Below are positions 1-5,585 of a stretch of 5,585 bases of DNA, piece after piece. Under the pieces are notes generated by a model. It searched no databases, was not told the origin of the DNA, and saw nothing but the letters and a program-made list of their open reading frames with translations. The position numbers were made by a program, and so were the translations under genes. Positions within the stretch are counted from its first letter, which is position 1. Every line of letters begins with the position of its first letter. The DNA is from VFZL01 sp046734915. GTDB taxonomy: Bacteria > Acidobacteriota > Vicinamibacteria > Vicinamibacterales > CAVVIG01. The DNA lies in the NCBI GenBank assembly GCA_046734915.1, contig JBKPSC010000428.1, positions 1 to 5,585 on the forward strand, written 5' to 3'.

Positions 1-72
1 GCTTTGCGGTTCCGAAGAGCCGCCGGCCGCCGCGTGGTTGTGTCATCATGCGGTCCGTGTTGCGTTTCTGAG

Positions 73-1941
73 ATGTCGACGCGTGGAAGTTTCCATCGTG
101 GGGTCATTGCAGCCGTACTGGTGTGGCTTCTCGCCGCCTCCAGTGACGCGGCTCCGACGGTCCGCCAGGTGTTGCTCCTGCAGTCGCTCGACCGCGGCAG
201 CCTGGTGTTCGACCGCATCACGGCCAACTTCCGCACCGCACTGCAGGAGCGCGCCGTCGAACCGGTCACCGTCACTGAGTTCGTCGTCGCACCCGCAGGA
301 TTTACCGAATCACCCGAGACGGCCATCGTCGACTTCCTGCAGGCGGCCTTCGCCGATCGGCCAAGGCCCGACCTCATCGTCACCATCGGCGGTCCGGCGG
401 CCGCATTCGCCGGACGGCATCGGCACGAGCTCTTTCCGGAGACACCTGTCCTCTTCGCCGCGACCGAGGTCAGGTTCCTGCGGGATACGCCGCTGGCCGA
501 CGATGAAACGTCGGTGCCAGTCTCGATCGACTACACGGCGCTGGTCGACGATATCCTGCGGCTTCTCCCTGAGACCCGAACCCTGTTCATGGTCAACGGC
601 TCCGGACCGCTGGGGAGATTCTGGCACGAAGAGCTCGAACGCAACTTTGAGCGCTATCGAGGCCGGTTGACGTTCATCTGGACTGACGATCTCTCGTACG
701 AACAATTGCTCCAGGGCGCGGCGACCCTGCCGCCGGACTCGGCAATTTTCTTCATCTCGTCCGGCACCTTCGCAACCGGGAGCTGGCAAAGCGAGGAACG
801 AGCGCTCGCCGACCTTTCCGCCCGCGCCAACGGCCCGATGTTCGGCGCCCAGAGCGTGTGGCTGGGCGCCGGCATTGCCGGTGGCCGGTTGCTGTACGTC
901 GAGGACCTCGGCGCGGTAGCCGCGAACGTTGCGCTTCGAATCATGAACGGCGAGTCGCCCGCGAGCATCAAGACTCCGCCGCTCGTGCAGGGGCAGGCGG
1001 CGTTCGATGCCCGGCAACTGCGGCGATGGAACATCTCCGAGTCGCAATTGCCCGCGGGCAGCGACGTTCGATTTCGGCCTCAGAGCCTGTGGCGCGATTA
1101 TCGGCGCGAGGTTCTCGGCGGGCTCAGCGCCCTCGTCGTTCAGTCGATCTTCATCGCCGGATTGCTGTACCAGCGCCGCGCCCGGCAGCGAGCGGAGACC
1201 GACAGCCGCCGCCATTTGGCGCTCGCCGCCGACGCCAATCGCCGCGCCACCATGTCGGCGCTGACCGGATCGATTGCGCACGAGCTCAGCCAGCCGCTCA
1301 ACGCGATTCTGCACAACACGCAGGCCGGCGAGCTGCTCCTCGCCGGCAACCGCGCGACGCCCCAGGCGCTGCAGGAGATTCTGGCGGACATTCGCACCGC
1401 GGACGTCCGTGCCACCCAGATCATCGAACGGCATCGGACGATGCTGCGCAACCGTCAGCTCGATGCGAAACCGGTCGACATTCATGCCATCGTGCGTGAG
1501 AGCGTGGCGCTCGTCGCGCACGACACCCGGGCGAGGCAGGTGCAGGTGGACATCGATCTGCCGCCGGAGCCGTGTGTCGTCGTCGGCGATCAGGTGCTCC
1601 TGCAGCAGGTGCTCGTGAATCTCATGGTGAACGCGATGGATGCCATGGGCCAGACCTCGCCCGACCGGCGCCGCGTCCGGATCCGCAATACCGTCGGTCA
1701 GGACCGCATTGAAGTCTCGGTGCGGGACGCCGGAAGCGGGCTGCCGGGCACGGTCGACGGTGCCTTGTTCGAACCGTTCGTCACGACCAAGACCGACGGC
1801 ATCGGCATCGGCCTGACCATCGCCCGCAGCATCGTCGAAGCCCATCGCGGCAGGATGGACGCGCGCAACAACCCGGAGGGCGGCGCGACGTTCACCGTGA
1901 CGTTGCCCCTCAAGGGGTCGCCGGCGGTCGCGTCAGCATGA
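73..1941 (+). CDS. Membrane sensor histidine kinase with periplasmic ABC-type substrate-binding domain
   Basis: 622-residue protein predicted to bind a ligand in the periplasm, autophosphorylate on His and pass phosphate to a response regulator. Residues 1-27 look like a signal peptide (hydrophobic run VIAAVLVWLLAA). Residues about 31-310 resemble the ABC_sub_bind fold, followed at 311-344 by the RRWNISE...RFRPQSLW linker typical of this kinase group. One membrane helix lies at about 347-366. The kinase core has the H-box SIAHELSQPLN (His403), the N-box NLMVNAMDA (Asn516/Asn520), the G1 box DAGSG (Asp552), the F-box LFEPF (566-570) and the G2 box GIGIG (576-580), all FixL-like. No PAS or haem domain is present, so it is not FixL itself. 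The ATG at 73 was chosen because the signal peptide follows it directly; the frame stays open to a TTG at 4, but that would bury the signal peptide. The Shine-Dalgarno is weak. The ligand is unknown. Confidence 0.93.
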   Translation: MSTRGSFHRGVIAAVLVWLLAASSDAAPTVRQVLLLQSLDRGSLVFDRITANFRTALQERAVEPVTVTEFVVAPAGFTESPETAIVDFLQAAFADRPRPDLIVTIGGPAAAFAGRHRHELFPETPVLFAATEVRFLRDTPLADDETSVPVSIDYTALVDDILRLLPETRTLFMVNGSGPLGRFWHEELERNFERYRGRLTFIWTDDLSYEQLLQGAATLPPDSAIFFISSGTFATGSWQSEERALADLSARANGPMFGAQSVWLGAGIAGGRLLYVEDLGAVAANVALRIMNGESPASIKTPPLVQGQAAFDARQLRRWNISESQLPAGSDVRFRPQSLWRDYRREVLGGLSALVVQSIFIAGLLYQRRARQRAETDSRRHLALAADANRRATMSALTGSIAHELSQPLNAILHNTQAGELLLAGNRATPQALQEILADIRTADVRATQIIERHRTMLRNRQLDAKPVDIHAIVRESVALVAHDTRARQVQVDIDLPPEPCVVVGDQVLLQQVLVNLMVNAMDAMGQTSPDRRRVRIRNTVGQDRIEVSVRDAGSGLPGTVDGALFEPFVTTKTDGIGIGLTIARSIVEAHRGRMDARNNPEGGATFTVTLPLKGSPAVASA

Positions 1942-1950
1942 GGCACAGAG

Positions 1951-2568
1951 ATGTCGGGCACCATCGTTCACGTCGTCGATGACGATGAAGACGCCCGGAA
2001 GGGCATGGCCCGGCTGCTGGCCGCCGCCGGACTCGAAGCGCGGACGTATGCCGGCGCGGTCGAGTTTCTCGATGCCATCGAGGCGGAATCGCCCGGCTGC
2101 ATCATCCTGGACGTCCGTCTGCCGGATCGCAACGGGCTCGACCTGCAGGCCGTTCTGGCGGAACGCGGAGTGCCGCTGCCGATCATCTTCGTGACCGGCC
2201 ACGGGGAGATACCTGACACCGTGCGCGCGATTCAGCGCGGCGCGGTCGACTTTCTCACCAAGCCGGTCGACGGCCACGTCCTGCTCGCCGCCGTGCAACG
2301 CGCCCTGGCTCAGGACAGTGCCGCACGAGCGGCGCGCGCGCGACAACAGGAACTGCGCCAGCGATACGAGCGGTTGACGCCGCGCGAACGCGAGGTGTTC
2401 CTGCATTTGATCAGCGGGCAACTCAATAAGCAGGTCGCGGCCGATCTCCAGATTACGGAACGAACCATCAAGCTGCACCGGGCGAGCGTTCTGCAGAAAC
2501 TGGAGGTCAGCTCGATGGCGGAACTGGCGCGGATGGCCGTCGACCTCGGCATCGCCCCCGCCGATTGA
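1951..2568 (+). CDS. FixJ/NarL-family response regulator (receiver + LuxR-type HTH)
   Basis: 205-residue two-domain transcription factor, very probably the partner of the kinase just upstream. The receiver domain (about 4-120) has the acidic cluster Asp10-Asp12, the phosphoacceptor Asp54 in LDVRLPD, Thr82 in VTGHG and Lys104 in LTKPV, so every phosphotransfer residue is intact. A charged Arg/Gln/Ala-rich linker (about 121-140) leads to a LuxR/GerE helix-turn-helix at 141-196, beginning LTPREREVF and including NKQVAADLQITERTIKLHR, which matches the FixJ/TodT/StyR subgroup. A GAGG Shine-Dalgarno at 1940-1943 overlaps the kinase stop codon and lies 7 nt before the ATG, suggesting translational coupling. 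The length is normal for the subgroup. The symbol fixJ is not given because nothing here points to nitrogen fixation or oxygen sensing. Confidence 0.94.
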   Translation: MSGTIVHVVDDDEDARKGMARLLAAAGLEARTYAGAVEFLDAIEAESPGCIILDVRLPDRNGLDLQAVLAERGVPLPIIFVTGHGEIPDTVRAIQRGAVDFLTKPVDGHVLLAAVQRALAQDSAARAARARQQELRQRYERLTPREREVFLHLISGQLNKQVAADLQITERTIKLHRASVLQKLEVSSMAELARMAVDLGIAPAD

Positions 2569-2585
2569 CACCTGCACCAAAGGTC

Positions 2586-2601
2586 AGTAGCGGCCGCTAC
2601 T
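2586..2601. repeat. 16-bp perfect palindrome between the two response-regulator genes
   Basis: The sequence AGTAGCGGCCGCTACT is identical to its own reverse complement and lies in the 60-bp gap, 28 bp before the ATG of the receiver gene. Flanking GGTC (2582-2585) and GACC (2605-2608) could extend the pairing across a 3-nt bulge. There is no T-run after it, so a classical intrinsic terminator is unlikely. It may be a dimeric-regulator operator or an RNA hairpin that changes expression of the downstream gene. The symmetry is seen directly; the function is inferred. Confidence 0.55.
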
Positions 2602-2628
2602 TCCGACCAATACGATTCCAGATCGACC

Positions 2629-3015
2629 ATGTTGGCCGAACCACGCTCGGGTCACGTCGCCGTCATCGAGGACGATGACATCGCACGTAGTGCCCTTGGC
2701 CGACTGCTCCAGGCTGGCGGGTTCGAACCCGAGCTGTTCGACAGCGCCGAGTCCTTCATCGGTGCGCAGCCCGCAGATCCGTGGCTCTGTCTGATTGTCG
2801 ACGTGCAGCTGACCGGCATGTCCGGCATCGACCTCCAGGAGCGGCTCCGTGCCGAAGGCTCCGGGGTGCCGGTCATCGTCATCAGCGGAAACAGAGCTGA
2901 GACGATCCGCGAGCGCGCCCACCTGGCGGGCTGCGCGGCGTTCCTCTTGAAGCCGTTCTCCGGCAACATCATTCTGTCACTCCTCGGATCGATCGCCGAG
3001 CAAGCCCACACCTGA
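2629..3015 (+). CDS. Stand-alone receiver-domain response regulator
   Basis: 128-residue protein that is almost entirely one CheY-like receiver domain with no output domain. Key residues are the acidic cluster Glu14-Asp17 (VIEDDD), the phosphoacceptor Asp58 in IVDVQLTGMSG, Ser86 in VISGN where Thr/Ser is required, and Lys108 in LLKPF, so it should accept phosphate. It resembles the FixJ-type receiver but ends straight after the last helix. It may be a phosphate sink, a competitor for the upstream kinase, or a protein-protein regulator. Its frame is the same as that of the preceding regulator and stays open back to that gene's TGA, but the ATG at 2629 sits directly before the domain. No convincing Shine-Dalgarno precedes it. 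The stop codon (3013-3015) lies inside an inverted repeat. Confidence 0.88.
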   Translation: MLAEPRSGHVAVIEDDDIARSALGRLLQAGGFEPELFDSAESFIGAQPADPWLCLIVDVQLTGMSGIDLQERLRAEGSGVPVIVISGNRAETIRERAHLAGCAAFLLKPFSGNIILSLLGSIAEQAHT

Positions 3016-3026
3016 TCCAAGGATCA
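3013..3026. repeat. Inverted repeat TGATCC-aa-GGATCA over the receiver stop codon
   Basis: Perfect 6-bp arms are separated by 2 bp, and the left arm starts at the TGA stop of the receiver gene. The last base is shared with the next inverted repeat. A 2-nt loop is too tight for a normal RNA hairpin, so if functional it is more likely a protein-binding site on DNA. Chance occurrence is possible for arms this short. Confidence 0.35.
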
Positions 3027-3043
3027 CTGGACCATCGTCCAGT
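3026..3043. repeat. Inverted repeat ACTGGAC-catc-GTCCAGT, candidate operator or hairpin
   Basis: Perfect 7-bp arms flank a 4-nt centre in the 95-bp gap between the receiver gene and the AAA+ activator gene. CCAA (3017-3020) and TTGG (3047-3050) outside it could add a further short stem. No T-run follows, so a standard rho-independent terminator is not supported. Its place about 70 bp before the activator start fits an operator for that gene, with the FixJ-type regulator or the activator itself as possible binders. The binder is inferred, not shown. Confidence 0.5.
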
Positions 3044-3097
3044 AGATTGGCCGCCTGTAGCCCGTCTACTCTCCCCGGCACGTCAGCGTCGATTGCC

Positions 3098-3104
3098 GAG
3101 GGAG
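3098..3104 (+). promoter_or_regulatory. Strong ribosome binding site fixing the activator start
   Basis: GAGGGAG lies 6 nt before the ATG at 3111. This favours the ATG over an in-frame TTG at 3093, which would begin before the site and leave it inside the coding region. Confidence 0.8.
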
Positions 3105-3110
3105 CGAGTC

Positions 3111-4136
<1,026 letters not shown>

Positions 4137-4165
4137 CGGACTGGCAGCGACAGCGTGCGCCATAA

Positions 4166-4171
4166 AAGGAG
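4166..4171 (+). promoter_or_regulatory. Ribosome binding site supporting a TTG start
   Basis: AAGGAG within an A-rich stretch (4164-4167) lies 5 nt before the TTG at 4177. It is the best ribosome binding site in the window and the main reason for calling the small zinc-ribbon gene with a TTG start. Confidence 0.75.
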
Positions 4172-4176
4172 CTCAT

Positions 4177-4395
4177 TTGCATCAACACCGCTCGGACCTG
4201 CGCCCACTTCGCTGCCCGAACTGCGAGTCAGACCGCGTCCAAACGGCGAGATCGAAGGAGGAGGGGTTCTGGTTCTTCTGTACGCTCTGCACCACCCTGT
4301 TCAGCCTCGCTACTGAGCCTTCTTCCCGACCGGCAGACGTCGAATGCACGTGGAAACACTCGAGTGGCAAGCCGGAGCGTTGCCGCTCACGCTGA
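4177..4395 (+). CDS. Small zinc-ribbon protein, function unknown
   Basis: 72-residue cytoplasmic protein of unknown function. Cys13-x2-Cys16 (RCPNCES) and Cys35-x2-Cys38 (FFCTLCTT) are spaced as a zinc ribbon, with the aromatic run FWFF just before the second pair as often seen in such folds. Residues from about 45 on are polar and probably disordered, with two further Cys (57 and 69). The start is TTG, preceded by an excellent AAGGAG; no ATG or GTG in frame precedes the first Cys pair. It lies 40 bp after the activator gene on the same strand and may be co-transcribed with it. It could bind nucleic acid or a protein partner, but nothing in the sequence decides this. The Cys pattern and ribosome binding site make a real gene more likely than a chance frame. 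Confidence 0.7.
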   Translation: MHQHRSDLRPLRCPNCESDRVQTARSKEEGFWFFCTLCTTLFSLATEPSSRPADVECTWKHSSGKPERCRSR

Positions 4396-4434
4396 GGGCC
4401 GGCGAGATCGCCCGTCACTCGTGCCTGGTGGCGA

Positions 4435-4440
4435 TACGAT
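4435..4440 (+). promoter_or_regulatory. Weak candidate -10 element for the methyltransferase gene
   Basis: TACGAT fits a TAnnnT -10 hexamer and ends 5 nt before the GTG at 4446, the spacing expected for a leaderless transcript. The -35 position (CCGTCA at 4412-4417, 17 nt upstream) matches TTGACA at only three of six bases. A six-base match is weak evidence, but the poor ribosome binding site of the gene is consistent with it. Confidence 0.2.
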
Positions 4441-4445
4441 GAGGC

Positions 4446-4931
4446 GTGACGATCGCTCGCCTGCCGGTCGTAGTCGTGCTCGACAACGTGCGCAGCATCT
4501 ACAACACCGGAGCATTCTTCCGAACGGCCGATGGCTGCGGCGTGGAGCGGCTGGTGCTGTGCGGCATCACGCCGAGACCCGGCAACGGCGACCGGGCGCA
4601 GCGCGGCATTGCGAAGACGGCGCTCGGCGCAGAGCTCACCGTGCCCTGGCAGCACGAACCCGATACCGGCGCAGCCCTTTCGGCGCTCGCCGCCGCCGGT
4701 TATTACATCGTCGCGGTTGAGACCTCGCCCCACGCAGTGGATCTGTACAAGTGGACACCTGCCTGGCCGCTGTGCCTGGTCTTCGGCCACGAACGTGAGG
4801 GCGTGGCCGTCGCGCTCTCTGATCGCATCGAGACGCACGTCCGCATCCCGATGCTGGGCCAGAAGCGCTCGCTGAACGTCGCGACAGCGGCCGGCGTGGT
4901 GCTGTACGAACTGCTCCGCCGCCGGCTCTGA
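4446..4931 (+). CDS. SpoU/TrmH-family RNA 2'-O-methyltransferase
   Basis: 161-residue SPOUT-fold enzyme expected to transfer a methyl group from S-adenosylmethionine to a ribose 2'-OH in tRNA or rRNA. Motif 1 is DNVRSIYNTGAFFRTADG (13-30), with Asn20 and the probable catalytic Arg26. Motif 2 is LVFGHEREGV (111-120), and motif 3 is IPMLGQKRSLNVATAAG (134-150), with the Ser142-Leu143-Asn144 signature of the knot that holds the cofactor. It is just the catalytic domain, without the N-terminal substrate-binding domain of longer relatives such as RlmB. The GTG at 4446 is the first possible start, because an in-frame TGA occurs at 4440-4442. GAGG ends only 1 nt before it, too close for a good ribosome binding site. 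The substrate cannot be assigned, so no symbol is given. Confidence 0.92.
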   Translation: MTIARLPVVVVLDNVRSIYNTGAFFRTADGCGVERLVLCGITPRPGNGDRAQRGIAKTALGAELTVPWQHEPDTGAALSALAAAGYYIVAVETSPHAVDLYKWTPAWPLCLVFGHEREGVAVALSDRIETHVRIPMLGQKRSLNVATAAGVVLYELLRRRL

Positions 4932-4941
4932 AGTTGCAGAT

Positions 4942-5454
4942 CTACCACGTGATCGTCCCTCCGGGTGGAGGCCAAAGCCCCATCAACTGGCGCAGCGTGA
5001 TGACCTGGCCCAGATGATGGGCGTTGTGCAGCGCCGCATGCATGATACCGGACCCGTGCGACTCCTTGGCCAGGACGGGGATCTGAACGCCCGGCGGCAG
5101 GAGCGGTGCGCCGAGTGAGTCGGATTCGTGTGCGATTCGCTTGGCCTCTTCGATGGACTGGAGGCAGCGCGTACGCACCGCGTCCCAGCCATCGGCCGGA
5201 ACGGCCGGCCACCCGTCGGCCGCATGCTGGGCGATTCCAGTGAATCCGGTGACGGCGCAACCATTGAACCACTCCTGCCAGTAGCACATGTGGGCGACGA
5301 TCTCGGCAATCGAGTGCGGCAGGCCATGCGGCTTCGCGTGCGCCTGGTCGGCGGTGAGCCCGTCGAGCACGCGGATAGGCCCCAGAAAGACGCCTTCGCC
5401 ACCGAGTGTGTCGATCAACAGACTTCGGTCATCAATTGTGTGGAGCGCGGTCAT
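4942..5454 (-). CDS. DinB/YfiT-like four-helix-bundle protein
   Basis: 170-residue protein of the DinB/YfiT-like fold, a family of metal-binding helical bundles. Some members act as thiol-dependent transferases and many are uncharacterised. The likely metal-binding triad is His55 (in IAEIVAHMCYWQEWF) with His143 and His147 (in HNAHHLGQVITLRQLMG), matching the family's H...HxxxH pattern and its GQ-plus-leucine-rich last helix. The start is supported by AGGGGG (5463-5468) 8 nt before the ATG. Length is normal for the family. It converges on the methyltransferase gene with 10 bp between stops and no clear terminator in that gap, so transcripts may overlap. The residues between the second and last helices (about 70-130) are less typical. 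Substrate and thiol cofactor are unknown. Confidence 0.87.
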   Translation of the reverse strand: MTALHTIDDRSLLIDTLGGEGVFLGPIRVLDGLTADQAHAKPHGLPHSIAEIVAHMCYWQEWFNGCAVTGFTGIAQHAADGWPAVPADGWDAVRTRCLQSIEEAKRIAHESDSLGAPLLPPGVQIPVLAKESHGSGIMHAALHNAHHLGQVITLRQLMGLWPPPGGTITW

Positions 5455-5462
5455 GCTGACGT

Positions 5463-5468
5463 CCCCCT
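5463..5468 (-). promoter_or_regulatory. Ribosome binding site of the DinB-like gene
   Basis: On the minus strand this reads AGGGGG after an A-run and lies 8 nt before the ATG at 5454. It supports the chosen start. Confidence 0.65.
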
Positions 5469-5585
5469 TTTCTCGTGGTCCCCAGCCTAGATCCGGTCAC
5501 CTCCATGCAGGCATCTGCAAAATGAACACTGGCCCAGATTTCTCTCGTCGAATTTCGCCTCTGCGCCGGTCTTTAGATAGCGATA

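Noticed and set aside
48..71. Seven-codon leader frame ending 1 nt before the kinase ATG
   Set aside because: Too short to distinguish from chance, with no ribosome binding site and no telling codon run.
38..670. Open frame on the plus strand overlapping the kinase N-terminus
   Set aside because: Its product is an Arg/Ser/Pro-rich shadow with no domain; the kinase frame carries the signal peptide and the binding-domain motifs.
310..1845. Long open frame (511 codons) on the minus strand opposite the kinase gene
   Set aside because: It has no recognisable domain, is rich in Arg, Gly, Ala and Asp as expected for antisense of GC-rich coding DNA, and lies wholly over a well-supported kinase gene.
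3075..3100. Sigma54 promoter (GGCACG ... TTGC) before the activator gene
   Set aside because: The GG and GC elements are 16 nt apart instead of about 10, so the spacing rules out a standard -24/-12 site.
4142..4158. Sigma54-like TGGCAG ... TGC before the zinc-ribbon gene
   Set aside because: GG to GC spacing is 12 (or 8) rather than 10, and the remaining consensus is weak.
4958..4971. Hairpin CCTCC-gggt-GGAGG as a bidirectional terminator between the convergent genes
   Set aside because: It lies inside the DinB-like coding region (Pro/Gly codons) and has no T-run on either strand; a 5-bp stem is expected by chance.
5506..5519. TGCAG-gcat-CTGCA dyad upstream of the DinB-like gene as an operator
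   Set aside because: Five-bp arms are too short to support without comparative data, and no convincing promoter lies at a fitting distance.
5574..5579. Minus-strand TATCTA as the -10 box of the DinB-like gene
   Set aside because: The -35 position would lie outside the window, and a lone hexamer is not enough.

Overview
The window is high-GC, densely coded bacterial DNA with seven supportable protein genes: six on the + strand, then one on the - strand at the right end. I see no tRNA, rRNA, CRISPR array, insertion sequence or phage gene. Gene content suggests a soil-type Gram-negative bacterium. A FixL-like kinase with an ABC-type periplasmic binding domain, FixJ-type regulators, a receiverless sigma54-type activator, a zinc-ribbon microprotein and a DinB-fold protein together fit Acidobacteriota best, with Proteobacteria as the alternative. 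This placement is inference from gene content only.

Layout. Positions 73-3015 hold a signalling module. It has a membrane histidine kinase with a periplasmic ligand-binding domain (73-1941), a FixJ/NarL-type response regulator (1951-2568, 9 bp downstream and probably translationally coupled), and a stand-alone receiver protein (2629-3015). A 95-bp gap with two adjoining inverted repeats leads to a sigma54-type AAA+ activator without a sensory domain (3111-4136). Its sigma54-contact loop reads GAFTDA instead of GAFTGA. A small TTG-initiated zinc-ribbon gene follows (4177-4395), then a short SpoU/TrmH-family RNA 2'-O-methyltransferase (4446-4931). A DinB-like metal-binding protein (4942-5454) converges on the methyltransferase with 10 bp between the stop codons. 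Positions 5455-5585 hold the leader and upstream region of the DinB-like gene and no further gene that I can see.

How the genes may work together. The kinase probably binds a small ligand in the periplasm and phosphorylates the FixJ-type regulator, which then binds DNA. The stand-alone receiver could be a second phosphate acceptor (sink or competitor) or could act on the adjacent AAA+ activator, which has no receiver of its own. The ligand and target genes cannot be read from this window. The methyltransferase and the DinB-like gene look like unrelated neighbours.

The most noteworthy points are the separate receiver and activator genes side by side, the altered GAFTGA loop, and the palindromes in the two gaps flanking the receiver gene. 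None of this proves a new system; the module resembles a recurrent kinase/FixJ/receiver arrangement.
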